This document shows positions 18,151-26,087 of a stretch of 64,000 nucleotides of DNA, piece after piece. Origin of the DNA: Aureimonas frigidaquae (lineage in GTDB: Bacteria; Pseudomonadota; Alphaproteobacteria; Rhizobiales; Rhizobiaceae); the NCBI RefSeq assembly GCF_001463905.1, contig NZ_BBWR01000002.1, forward strand, positions 186,001 to 250,000. Reading direction: 5' to 3'. The notes beneath the pieces were generated by a model. The model was not told the origin of the DNA and did not search any database. It worked only from the letters and a program-made list of their open reading frames with translations. The position numbers and the translations under genes are program-made. Every line of letters starts with the position of its first letter. Position 1 is the stretch's first letter.

Positions 18151-19362
18151 TCAGATCCTCGTCTCGCGCAGGACGCCGGCGTCCAGGAGTTCGTCAACCC
18201 GCTCCGGAGCGAAGCCGGCTTCGGAGAGAACCTCGCGCGTGTGCTGCCCGACCAGCGGCGTCGGCAGGTCCACGCGCGAGGGTGTCTTCGAGAAGCGGAT
18301 GGGGAAGCCTGGCACCTTCACGCGGCCTTCGGTCGGATGGTCGTATTCGACGAAAGTGCCGTTGTGCCGGATCTGCGGATCGTCGAGGAGTTCGGCATAG
18401 CCATAGACCGGCCCGCACCAGATATCGGCCGCCCGCAGGAGCTCCAGCCATTCCGCCGAGCTGCGCGTCTTCAGCCGCTCACGCGTACGGGCGAAGATGT
18501 GGTCCCGCTGCGACCAGCTGTCGGTTTCGTCGTCCATTGTCAGGAAGGATGGCTCGCCGATGATTTCCCCGAAGGCCTTGAGCGGCGGGAAGGCCACGAT
18601 GATATGACCGTCGCTCGTTTCGAACGCCCCATAGGGCGCCCGGATATAGACATGGGCATGCGGTTCGGCAGAACGCTGTTGCGGCTTGCCGGCGACGGTG
18701 AAGACCGAAAGCTCCTGCATCTGAATGGTGGCGATGGCGTCCAGCATGTTCACCTGGACGAGTTGGCCCTCTCCGGTCCGCTCCCGGTGCAAGAGGGCCG
18801 CGAGCGCGCCCTCGAAGGCGTTGTAGGCCGCCACGGCATCCACGAGGTACTGGCCCGCCGCCATGGGTGGCTCGCTCTCGCGGCCGGCCGAGCGCATGGC
18901 GCCGGACATGCCCTGCAGGATCAGATCCTGGCCGGGGCGGTTCACATAGGGCCCATCCTCGCCGTAGCCCGACATGGATACATAGATGAGGCGCGGGTTG
19001 ATGGCCGACAGAGTCTCGTAGTCCACACCAAGGCGCTTTGCGACGCCGGGGCGATAGTTCTGCAGGAACACGTCGGCGTCCTTGACGAGTTGCAGAAGGA
19101 TCGCCTTGCCCTCCGGCGATTTCAGATCGACGGCCAGTGAGCGCTTGTTCCGGTTGAGCGACAGGAAGGACACGTTGATCGCGTTGCCCTGCGCCCCGCC
19201 GGCCGATACGTGGCGCTGCCACTCGCCGGTGACCGGCTCGACCTTGACCACATCGGCTCCGAGGTCGCCCAGGCGCTGGGCGGCAAAGGGGCCGGCCATG
19301 GCAATGGAACAGTCGAGGACGCGGTAACCGGACAGGACGCCGGCCTTGTTGGACTGGTTCAT
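18151..19362 (-). CDS. CaiB/BaiF family (class III) CoA-transferase
   Basis: Transfers CoA from an acyl-CoA donor to a carboxylic acid, forming interlocked dimers in the family. 403 residues. N-terminal GYRVLDCSIAMAGPFAAQRLGDLGADVVKVE, NRNKRSLAVDLKSPEG and FLQNYRPGVAKRLG are diagnostic; the catalytic Asp is most likely D175 in QYLVDAVAAYNAFEG. AGAGGA precedes the ATG. Together with the TRAP importer upstream it probably activates the imported acid to its CoA ester. The family cannot tell me which acid. Confidence 0.88.
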   Translation of the reverse strand: MNQSNKAGVLSGYRVLDCSIAMAGPFAAQRLGDLGADVVKVEPVTGEWQRHVSAGGAQGNAINVSFLSLNRNKRSLAVDLKSPEGKAILLQLVKDADVFLQNYRPGVAKRLGVDYETLSAINPRLIYVSMSGYGEDGPYVNRPGQDLILQGMSGAMRSAGRESEPPMAAGQYLVDAVAAYNAFEGALAALLHRERTGEGQLVQVNMLDAIATIQMQELSVFTVAGKPQQRSAEPHAHVYIRAPYGAFETSDGHIIVAFPPLKAFGEIIGEPSFLTMDDETDSWSQRDHIFARTRERLKTRSSAEWLELLRAADIWCGPVYGYAELLDDPQIRHNGTFVEYDHPTEGRVKVPGFPIRFSKTPSRVDLPTPLVGQHTREVLSEAGFAPERVDELLDAGVLRETRI

Positions 19363-19390
19363 GATATCCTCTTGAAGGCTGTTTTCCGGG

Positions 19391-20671
19391 TCAGCGGAAG
19401 TAGGTCGGCAGCCACATGACGATGGGCGACCAGTAGGTAATGACGAGCAGCATGAGCCCGAGCGGGATGTAGAAGGGCAGGATCGCCCGCACCATCTGCG
19501 AGAAGCGGATGTTGGCGATGTGCTGGCAGATGAACAGGATGACCCCCATCGGCGGCGTGATCGCGCCGATCAGAAGATTGACGATCATGATCACGCCCAG
19601 GTGGATCGGGTCGATGCCGTAGGCCGCCGCCAGCGGCAGCAGGGCGGGCGTCGCGATCAGGAGGACGGCGGTCGTTTCGATGAACAGGCCGACGATCAGA
19701 AGCGCGACGTTGACGATCAGAAGGAAGACGACCCAGTTCGCGCCGATGGACTCGAAGAATTCGAGCAGGCCCGACGTGTAGTTGCCGACCGAGATGATCC
19801 AGCCGAAGGGCACGGCCGATGCGATGATGAGCGTGAGGATGCCGGACGTCACGGCGCTCTGTCGGATGTGCATCATCAACGATGCCACCGTCAGGTCTCG
19901 GGTCCAGAAGCCGAGGATAATAGCGTAGATGACGGTCAGTGCGCCGAGTTCCGTCGGCGTGGCGAAGCCGAGCAGCATGCCCGCCGTCAGGAAGATGGGG
20001 GCGACTAGGGCCGGCAGCGCGCGCCAGAAGCTCGTCATGATGAAGGGTATGTTGGCGCGCGGCTCGGTCGGGGCGACGACCCGGCCCGTCGCTGCCAGCA
20101 CCCAGACCAGGATCATCAGGGACAGGCCCATGGTCAGCCCCGGGATGATGCCGGCCAGGAAAAGCTGCGTCAGCGAAACCTGGGCCGTCACCGCATAGAC
20201 CACCATGATCACGCTGGGCGGAATGACCGGGCCGATGATGGCGGACGCGGCGGTACAGGCGGCCGCGAAGGGCGCGCTGTAGCCGCGCTCCTTCATGTGC
20301 TTGATCTCGATCGTGCCGAGGCCCGCGGCATCGGCCTGCGCCACTCCGGACATGCCGGCAAACACCATGCTGCCGAAGATGTTGACCTGTGCCAGGCCAC
20401 CGCGCACATGGCCGACCAGCGCCACGGCGAAAGCGTAGATGCGTTCGGCGATGCCGGCGCCGTTCAGGATATTACCGGCCAGCACAAAGAGCGGGATGGC
20501 GATCAGCGGGAAGCTGTCCAGCCCCGATGCCATGCGCTGAACCACGATCTGGATCGGCAGCGGCGACGCCAGGTCGATATAGGCCAGCGACGACAAAAGC
20601 AGCGCTATGGCGACCGGCACCTCGATGACGAGGAGCAGGAGAAAGGCCGCGAAGAGAAGAAGGATCGCCAT
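19391..20671 (-). CDS. TRAP transporter large permease, DctM-like
   Basis: The ion-coupled transport subunit of a tripartite ATP-independent periplasmic transporter. 426 residues with about twelve hydrophobic segments; family markers are PLFVLAGNILNGAGIAERIYAFA, FGSMVFAGMSGVAQADAAGLGTIEI, AASAIIGPVIPPSVIMVVYA and NLLIGAITPPMGVILFICQ. Gene order DctP-Q-M with 3 bp between Q and M. Imports an organic acid with sodium or proton gradient. Confidence 0.92.
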   Translation of the reverse strand: MAILLLFAAFLLLLVIEVPVAIALLLSSLAYIDLASPLPIQIVVQRMASGLDSFPLIAIPLFVLAGNILNGAGIAERIYAFAVALVGHVRGGLAQVNIFGSMVFAGMSGVAQADAAGLGTIEIKHMKERGYSAPFAAACTAASAIIGPVIPPSVIMVVYAVTAQVSLTQLFLAGIIPGLTMGLSLMILVWVLAATGRVVAPTEPRANIPFIMTSFWRALPALVAPIFLTAGMLLGFATPTELGALTVIYAIILGFWTRDLTVASLMMHIRQSAVTSGILTLIIASAVPFGWIISVGNYTSGLLEFFESIGANWVVFLLIVNVALLIVGLFIETTAVLLIATPALLPLAAAYGIDPIHLGVIMIVNLLIGAITPPMGVILFICQHIANIRFSQMVRAILPFYIPLGLMLLVITYWSPIVMWLPTYFR

Positions 20672-20674
20672 GGC

Positions 20675-21238
20675 TCAACTCGCAGGAAGGGGAACGTCGT
20701 GCTCTTCCACCGGGAAGGGCTCGACAAGGGGTTGGATGTCGCCGAGCGCCAGCAGGCGGTACAGCCGGGCAAGACTGCACAGGGCGGTGACGAGCGCGAA
20801 GTAGAAGAGCGGGCCAGAGAAGAACCAGGCGCGCGGAACGTCGATCGGCAGCGATATGGTGGAGCTGCGCGCCTCGATCGCCATGACGCTCGGCGTGATC
20901 CAGGCCAGATACGCGCAACCCGCCGCAGTGACCGCCTGGCTGACGATCAGAATGTTGCGCAGGCCCCGCTCGCCGAAACTGTGGCTGATCAGCTCCACCT
21001 TGATCAGCTTGCCCTGCTTGGCCCCGTAGGACGCGCCGAGAAAGGTGATCCAGATGAAGGCGTAGACCGCAGCCTCTTCCACCCAGGTGATGGGGCGGCC
21101 GAAGGCGTAGCGTGTCAGTGTCTGGAGGGCGATGGCGACGATGATGAAGATCATCAGGCTCGTCAGCGCCGAGATTTCGATGCGCGCAACAAGCCGCACC
21201 AGCCGGGCAAGAACCCGGTCGATCCTTTGGGCCGTCAT
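20675..21238 (-). CDS. TRAP transporter small permease, DctQ-like
   Basis: Small membrane subunit of the TRAP system, 187 residues, four hydrophobic segments. The conserved stretch RYAFGRPITWVEEAAVYAFIWITFLGASYGAKQGKLIKVEL around residues 48-90 is the family hallmark (WxEExxxxxxxWxxFLG). Start ATG 21238; a longer open frame to 21313 would run into the hairpin after dctP. C-terminal tail is acidic and ends 3 bp before dctM. Confidence 0.88.
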   Translation of the reverse strand: MTAQRIDRVLARLVRLVARIEISALTSLMIFIIVAIALQTLTRYAFGRPITWVEEAAVYAFIWITFLGASYGAKQGKLIKVELISHSFGERGLRNILIVSQAVTAAGCAYLAWITPSVMAIEARSSTISLPIDVPRAWFFSGPLFYFALVTALCSLARLYRLLALGDIQPLVEPFPVEEHDVPLPAS

Positions 21239-21278
21239 TCGACTGACTTTCGAAAGAGACAATGGTCGGAACGGGCGC

Positions 21279-21307
21279 GAGCCGGTGGCGCTGGTGCGGG
21301 CCGGCTC
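21279..21307 (-). other. Hairpin between TRAP binding-protein and small-permease genes
   Basis: GAGCCGG (21279-21285) and CCGGCTC (21301-21307) form a 7-bp stem with a 15-nt loop in the dctP-dctQ junction. No T tract. Consistent with a message-stabilising or attenuating hairpin after the binding-protein gene. Confidence 0.35.
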
Positions 21308-21315
21308 ACCCACCG

Positions 21316-22293
21316 TCAGTTCAGCGCCTGGACCTGCGCCCAGAGGCCCTTGGGCCAGAAACCTTCCTCTTCGAGTTTCTGGACGGCAACTTCGGATCGT
21401 TCGCGCAGGGGCGCCACGTCGATTTCCGTAACGGTCGCGCCTTCCGCAGCCATTTTTTCCAGGGTTTGCGCCTGTTCGGCCGTGACGGTTTCCGTCTGCC
21501 AGCGCACGGCGTCCTGCGCCGCCTTGGTCAGCAGTTCCTGGATCTCGGGCGTCTGGCTCTGGAACCAGGCTTCATTGACCGAAATCTGCGCGATGATCCG
21601 CACATGGTCCGTGCGCACCACATGGCGCGCCGCCTCATGGAACTTGGCGCCGTACAGGGACGAGATGCCGCCTTCCGCCCCTTCGACGACACCGGTCGAC
21701 AGGCCAAGGAAGGTTTCGCCCCAGGCGACGCGTGCCGGCGCAGTGCCCAGTGTTTCCCAGAGCGTGAGATAGGTCCGGATTTCCGGCACCCGCATCTTCA
21801 GCCCTGCAAGATCGTCGAGGTTGGCGATCGGACGCGTGGCGACCAGCACCCGGACCTGGCCCGGCGCGGCGGCGAGAACGCGGATCCCCTCCTCCGTCCG
21901 CAGTTTTTCGACAGCATCCGTAAAGATCGGGCTGTCGATGAACGCCTGCACATGGGCATTGTCCCGAAAGAGGAAGCCCCAGCTGGCGATGTTGAGCTCC
22001 GGCACCCAATTGGCGAAGAAGCTGAGATCGTCGCCGTAGAACTGAACAGCGCCGGTCATGACCTGCTCGATCACCTGCACATCGTTGCCGAGCTGCTCGC
22101 CCCGGATGAACTGCAGCTCGATCTCGTCTTTGCCACGCTCGTTCACCAGTTCGACGAAGTGCCGGTTCTGCCGGTCGTAGACCCCCTCCAGGGGGTCGGC
22201 GCCGCCGAACACCGCACTGACCTCTGCACGCGCCATTTGCGTGCCGGCCAGAAGCGCGAGCCCCGCCAGCAGGATGGTCCTTCTGATCGTCAT
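21316..22293 (-). CDS. TRAP transporter substrate-binding protein, DctP family
   Basis: Periplasmic receptor, 325 residues. Signal peptide MTIRRTILLAGLALLAGTQMARA, cleaved near residue 23. Family landmarks are GEQLGNDVQVIEQVMTGAVQF, GLKMRVPEIRTYLTLWETLGTAPARVAWGETFLGLSTGVVEGAEGG (with the carboxylate-binding Arg in RVPE) and ISVNEAWFQSQTPEIQELLTKAA. GGAGGGA sits 8 bp before ATG 22293, which also gives a proper leader. Ligand should be a carboxylic acid; context suggests one that is then CoA-activated. Confidence 0.9.
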   Translation of the reverse strand: MTIRRTILLAGLALLAGTQMARAEVSAVFGGADPLEGVYDRQNRHFVELVNERGKDEIELQFIRGEQLGNDVQVIEQVMTGAVQFYGDDLSFFANWVPELNIASWGFLFRDNAHVQAFIDSPIFTDAVEKLRTEEGIRVLAAAPGQVRVLVATRPIANLDDLAGLKMRVPEIRTYLTLWETLGTAPARVAWGETFLGLSTGVVEGAEGGISSLYGAKFHEAARHVVRTDHVRIIAQISVNEAWFQSQTPEIQELLTKAAQDAVRWQTETVTAEQAQTLEKMAAEGATVTEIDVAPLRERSEVAVQKLEEEGFWPKGLWAQVQALN

Positions 22294-22357
22294 GATGTTT
22301 CTCCCTCCCCGTTGCGAATGCCTGGCGCCCTCCTCGGCGCTGCACAGCATTCCGGCC

Positions 22358-22801
22358 CTAAGCCGCTCGTTCGACAATGCGAATGTGATCGCTAACAAGA
22401 ACCGTCTCGCCGCGTTGATTGAGGACCTCGCAGCGCTCCGTCACGCGGCCGCATTGCGGGCGCTTCGGATCGTCTTCCTTGGCGACGACGGTGATCCGCG
22501 TGCGGATCGTGTCACCGATCATGACCGGGCGCACGAAGCGCAGCCGGTCGTGTCCGTAGCTGAAGGATGCGGGGTTTATCTCTCCCGCTGCCAGGCCGAT
22601 GCCGATGGCAAAGATCATGGTTCCATGCGCGATACGCTGCCCGAAAGGGGTTTGCGCGGCGAACTCGGCATCCACATGATGCGGAAAGAAGTCGCCCGTA
22701 TGCCCGGCATGGGTGACGATATCGCTTTCGGTAATGGTGCGCGATGCCGACATGCGAACATCGCCGATCCGGAACGCGTCGAAATACTTGATCTGCGACA
22801 T
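22358..22801 (-). CDS. MaoC-like (R)-hydratase
   Basis: Hot-dog fold enoyl-CoA hydratase of 147 residues. The catalytic hydratase-2 motif is visible: TESDIVTHAGHTGDFFPHHVDAEFAAQTPFGQRIAHGTM, with the Asp/His pair in GDFFPHHVD. This subgroup includes mesaconyl-CoA hydratases and related enzymes acting on branched or dicarboxylic CoA esters. GGGAGGG lies 4-5 bp before the ATG. First gene after the LacI regulator; promoter and operator lie just upstream. Confidence 0.85.
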   Translation of the reverse strand: MSQIKYFDAFRIGDVRMSASRTITESDIVTHAGHTGDFFPHHVDAEFAAQTPFGQRIAHGTMIFAIGIGLAAGEINPASFSYGHDRLRFVRPVMIGDTIRTRITVVAKEDDPKRPQCGRVTERCEVLNQRGETVLVSDHIRIVERAA

Positions 22802-22865
22802 CGGCCCTCCCAAGCCCCATCGGCAACGCCGGGTCAGAACCCGCACCCTTGTGATGTCGTCAGTA

Positions 22866-22894
22866 GTGTTAGCGGTATCATTCGTAGCCGTCAA
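22866..22894 (-). promoter_or_regulatory. Promoter with overlapping LacI/GntR-type operator for the MaoC-TRAP-CoA operon
   Basis: On the minus strand TTGACG (22894-22889), a 17-bp spacer and TAACAC (22871-22866) form a sigma-70-like promoter 65 bp before the MaoC start. The plus-strand bases 22867-22880, TGTTAGCGGTATCA, form a dyad of the type TGnTAnCGnTAnCA, close to gluconate-repressor (GntR/IdnR) operators. The operator covers the -10 and spacer, as expected for repression by the LacI-family gene next door. Confidence 0.6.
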
Positions 22895-22920
22895 GCGGCC
22901 TTGATCGTCTCTCTTTTGCT

Positions 22921-23970
22921 TTACGCGCTGCCACGGCGGATCAACCGAAACGGCATGACCGTCTGTCTTGGGCGCTCGCTGTCGCCATCGATCCGTGCCA
23001 GGATTTCGCGCGCCGCGAGGGCGCCCATTTCCTCGAAGGGAACGGAGATCGTCGTCAGCGATGGAATGAGTGCGTCGCCGTAGTCGTAATTGCCAAAGCC
23101 GCATATGGCGATCTGATCGGGAACGCCTATGCCCCGCCGGTTGCATTCCAGGAGCGCCGAGATGGCCATGTTGTCGGCGCTGAAGAAGATGGCCTGCGTC
23201 AGCGGTTCGGCCGCAAGGACCCTGTCCAGCGCGGCGATCCCGTCCGCCTGGCGCATCGGCAGATCGAGCTCGACGCGGACCACCGGCGCGAGACCGTCCT
23301 GCGCCAGCCGGTCGCAATATCCGGCATAGCGGGCATTGGCCCGGAAGTCCTGATCCTGCCGCCCGCCAACGAAGGCGAGCCGGGACAATCCACGCGTGCG
23401 GAACAGTTCCGCCACCGTGCGCCCGGCCTGGAAATTGCTGAAGCCGACGGACATGTCCATGGCGGGGCTGTCGCCGTCGAACGTCTCGACGATGGGTACG
23501 CCGCTGCGCTTCAGGAGCGCCGTGGTGCGTTCGGTGTGCTCTGTCCCGGTGAGGATGAATCCTTCGGGCTGGCGTTCCAGGAAGGATTGCACCAAGCGCT
23601 CCTCCCGCTCCTGCGAATAGTCGCTGTTGCCGATCAGCGTTGAAAATGAGCGCTCCTCCAGGACGCGCACGATGTGGTGGACTTCCTGGGCATAGACCGT
23701 TGCGGACAGACTCGGAATGATGACTGCCACGATGCGGCTGGCGCTGGAGGCCAGGAGCCGGGCGGCGCTGTTGGGAATGTAGTTCAGTTCGACGATGGCC
23801 CGCTCGACGAGCTGGCGGGTGGATTCGGCAACGAGCTCCGGCCGGCTGATCACGCGGGACACCGTCTGGGTCGAGGTGCCGGCAAGGCGGGCGACATCGC
23901 GCATCTTCACGCCGGAGGCGGAGGGCCGTTTGGTGCGGGGCTTGCCGGTCGGTGCTTTGCCTTGGGTCAC
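22921..23970 (-). CDS. LacI-family transcriptional regulator (GntR/gluconate-repressor-like)
   Basis: HTH with hinge (MRDVARLAGTSTQTVSRVISRPELVAESTRQLVERAIVELNYIPNSAARLLASS) followed by a type-1 periplasmic-binding effector domain (VAVIIPSLSATVYAQEVHHIVRVLEERSFSTLIGNSDYS; ICGFGNYDYGDALIPSLTTISVPFEEMG). 349 residues from the GTG at 23970; a TTG at 24033 would add 21 residues and an ATG at 23904 would drop the basic N-terminal extension, so the start is uncertain. The effector domain is closest to gluconate-type repressors, suggesting an acid ligand. Its likely operator lies between it and the MaoC gene. Confidence 0.85.
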   Translation of the reverse strand: MTQGKAPTGKPRTKRPSASGVKMRDVARLAGTSTQTVSRVISRPELVAESTRQLVERAIVELNYIPNSAARLLASSASRIVAVIIPSLSATVYAQEVHHIVRVLEERSFSTLIGNSDYSQEREERLVQSFLERQPEGFILTGTEHTERTTALLKRSGVPIVETFDGDSPAMDMSVGFSNFQAGRTVAELFRTRGLSRLAFVGGRQDQDFRANARYAGYCDRLAQDGLAPVVRVELDLPMRQADGIAALDRVLAAEPLTQAIFFSADNMAISALLECNRRGIGVPDQIAICGFGNYDYGDALIPSLTTISVPFEEMGALAAREILARIDGDSERPRQTVMPFRLIRRGSA

Positions 23971-24090
23971 TTCGATTCTGTCCCGGGTCGACGCGAAACG
24001 CTCAGGTCCCGCCGGGATCAAGCGGCGGACCAATCCTGATCTTTGGCACCAAACCGTGTTCAGGGGAACCGTCGCGCAGAAGCCCGACCG

Positions 24091-24753
24091 TCAGATGAGA
24101 TCGCAAAGCACGTCGTAGGCGCCGCGCAGATCGTCCACCAGGGCGGCGGTCGCCGCATCGGCATCGCCCGTGGCGAGCGCGTCGTGCAGTGCCTGGTGGC
24201 GGCTGTTGGAGATCTGGAAGTTTCCCGATTCCCGTAGCAGGTGGAAATAGGGGCTGATCTGCAGCCATAGCCGTTCGATCATTCCAAGGAGGATCGGCGA
24301 GCCAGCCTGCGAATAGATCCGGAAGTGGAAATCGTAATTGGCGCCGACATAGAGCGCGGTATCGCTCGTCGCCTCGGCATGCCGAAGGCGCGCCAGGATG
24401 CGGCTGAGATCGGCCTGGAAGTCGGCGTCGGGCCGTGCGGCAGCCCAGCGTGTCGCCGTGGCCTCGACATCGAGCCGAACCCGCGTCAGATCGTCCAGGC
24501 GGGCGCGCGTCAGCTTGGGAACGCCGATCGTGCGGCCACTGATGACCGTCAGTGCCCCGGTTTCGGTCAGCCGCGTCAGCGCCTCGCGCACCGGCATGGG
24601 GCTGACATCGAAAGCGCTGGCCAGGCTTGCCACGGTGATCGACTGTCCGGGTGCAATTCCCCCCTCCAGTATCAGCTCGCACAGGCGGCGGAACACGCCG
24701 TCCTGCAGGGTTTCCTTCCGCAAGGGGGACAGGCGTTCGGAAAGCGCCGACAT
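24091..24753 (-). CDS. GntR-family (FCD/VanR-type) transcriptional regulator
   Basis: 220 residues. Winged HTH (LQDGVFRRLCELILEGGIAPGQSITVASLASAFDVSPMPVREALTRLTETG) and C-terminal FCD domain with metal-binding positions in the pattern RLDVEATA, GANYDFHFRIY and SRHQALHDAL. CGGAG lies 7 bp before ATG 24753. Divergent from the sugar ABC/BKACE operon; a near-perfect 20-bp palindrome in the shared region is its likely operator. Inducer presumably a sugar acid of that pathway (inference). Confidence 0.87.
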   Translation of the reverse strand: MSALSERLSPLRKETLQDGVFRRLCELILEGGIAPGQSITVASLASAFDVSPMPVREALTRLTETGALTVISGRTIGVPKLTRARLDDLTRVRLDVEATATRWAAARPDADFQADLSRILARLRHAEATSDTALYVGANYDFHFRIYSQAGSPILLGMIERLWLQISPYFHLLRESGNFQISNSRHQALHDALATGDADAATAALVDDLRGAYDVLCDLI

Positions 24754-24805
24754 GCACGTACTCCGTTGATTTGCAGCGCACACAATAGCGCGCAAAAAGA
24801 CGGAC

Positions 24806-24838
24806 TTGAAGAGCGCACTGATTTTTGATCTAAAATCA
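24806..24838 (+). promoter_or_regulatory. Promoter with overlapping 20-bp palindromic operator for the sugar/BKACE operon
   Basis: TGATTTTTGATCTAAAATCA (24819-24838) is a palindrome centred on GATC with 18 of 20 positions symmetric. TTGAAG at 24806-24811 could be a -35 with TCTAAA at 24829-24834 as -10 (17-bp spacer), so the palindrome would cover the spacer and -10. It lies 59 bp before the binding-protein start and in the divergent region of the FCD regulator, the probable ligand of this site. Confidence 0.6.
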
Positions 24839-24896
24839 AAATGCGACGCGAAGAGCGGTCACGGGGAGGTGATCCGGCGCGCCCAGGGAGGATATG

Positions 24897-26021
24897 ATGA
24901 ACACTGCGACCCGATTTGGGGCGTTGGCGGTGGCGCTCGGCCTGACGGCTGCCTTTGCGCCCGGCGCCCTTGCCCAGGAAAAGCACAAGATCTTCCTGTC
25001 GATGAGCTACATCGGCAATGACTGGCAGGCCGAAGCGTCGAACATGGTCAAGGCCATGGCCGCCTCCGCCGGTATGAAGGACAAGGTGGATCTGGAAGTT
25101 CAGGTTGCCGGCCCGAACGCGCAGCGGCAAATCCAGCAGATCAACGCCATGGTCCAGGCCGGGGCTGACGCGATCGTCGTCTACCCGATCTCGCCGACGG
25201 CGCTGAACCAGGTCGTCAAGAATGCCTGCGCCAAGGGCGTGAAGATCGTCGCCTATGATGGCGAGATCACCGAGCCCTGCGCCTACAACGTAACGATCGA
25301 CCAGGCGGAAGCCGGGCGGCGGACGGCCGAATGGCTTGCCGAGCGCCTGGGCGGCAAGGGTGACATCGTTCTCGTGACGGGCGTTCCCGGAACATCGGTC
25401 GACACGGCCCGAACGGCGGCGGCCAAGGAAGTCTTCGCCAAATATCCCGATATCAAGGTTGTCGGCGAAGCGGTCGGCATGTGGAGCCAGGCCGTAGCGC
25501 GCACCGAGCTTTCCAAGCTGCTCGCCACGCGCAACTGGGATGGCATCGACGGGCTCTGGATGCAGGTCGGCTGCTACACCGCCAATGCCATGCAGCTGGA
25601 AGCCGGACGCACCGCCGAGCAGTTGAAGCCCTGCGCGGGTGAAGGATCCAATGGCGGGCGCATCCAGATGCTGCCGGCCGGGACGGAGGTCGAGGGTGCC
25701 GATGGCCCCTACGCCCCGCTCGGCGCTCCGCGCATCTCCTATGCCTCGCCCCCCTATTCCGGTGCTTACGCCCTGAAGCTCGCGGTCGAGATGCTGGACG
25801 GCAAGACCGACGTACCCCAGCACACGACCCTGCCGCTGCCGATCGTCACCAACGATACGGTCAAGCTGTGCGATACGGGTACGTGGCAGGAAATGAAGGA
25901 TGGCTGCAACGCGTTCAAGCCTTCGCTCGTCGCCAATCCCGGCTGGTTCGCATCGATCTTCTCCGATCAGACGCCCGAACTCGGCCTGAACGCGGCGCTC
26001 GTCGGTCAGCCCGAGCAGTGA
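24897..26021 (+). CDS. Sugar ABC transporter substrate-binding protein
   Basis: Periplasmic type-1 sugar receptor (RbsB-like superfamily), 374 residues, with signal peptide ending near GALAQ (residue 27). Fold markers are SYIGNDWQAEASNMVKAMAAS, QIQQINAMVQAGADAIVVYPISPTALNQVVKNACAKGVKIVAYDGEI, GDIVLVTGVPGTSVDTART and DGLWMQVGCYTANAMQ. It has several Cys residues, including a possible disulfide pair in the C-terminal half (LKPCAGEG; VKLCDTG). GGAGG is 5 bp from ATG 24897 (an adjacent ATG at 24894 is too close). Partner of the ATPase and the double permease. Ligand unknown; likely a pentose, polyol or sugar derivative. Confidence 0.86.
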   Translation: MNTATRFGALAVALGLTAAFAPGALAQEKHKIFLSMSYIGNDWQAEASNMVKAMAASAGMKDKVDLEVQVAGPNAQRQIQQINAMVQAGADAIVVYPISPTALNQVVKNACAKGVKIVAYDGEITEPCAYNVTIDQAEAGRRTAEWLAERLGGKGDIVLVTGVPGTSVDTARTAAAKEVFAKYPDIKVVGEAVGMWSQAVARTELSKLLATRNWDGIDGLWMQVGCYTANAMQLEAGRTAEQLKPCAGEGSNGGRIQMLPAGTEVEGADGPYAPLGAPRISYASPPYSGAYALKLAVEMLDGKTDVPQHTTLPLPIVTNDTVKLCDTGTWQEMKDGCNAFKPSLVANPGWFASIFSDQTPELGLNAALVGQPEQ

Positions 26022-26025
26022 GACG

Positions 26026-26061
26026 AGACGCCCGGGCGTCTGCCGCCTTGCGGCGACGCCC
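26026..26061 (+). other. Two mutually exclusive hairpins between binding-protein and ATPase genes
   Basis: AGACGCCCGGGCGTCT (26026-26041) is a perfect 16-bp palindrome. Its right half GGGCGTC also pairs with GACGCCC (26055-26061), extended by GCCGC/GCGGC around a CTT loop, giving a 12-bp stem with one bulged T (26034-26061). Only one can form at a time. No T tract, so not a simple terminator. Confidence 0.5.
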
Positions 26062-26087
26062 GACCCGCTTTCGCAAGGAGGTCGACC

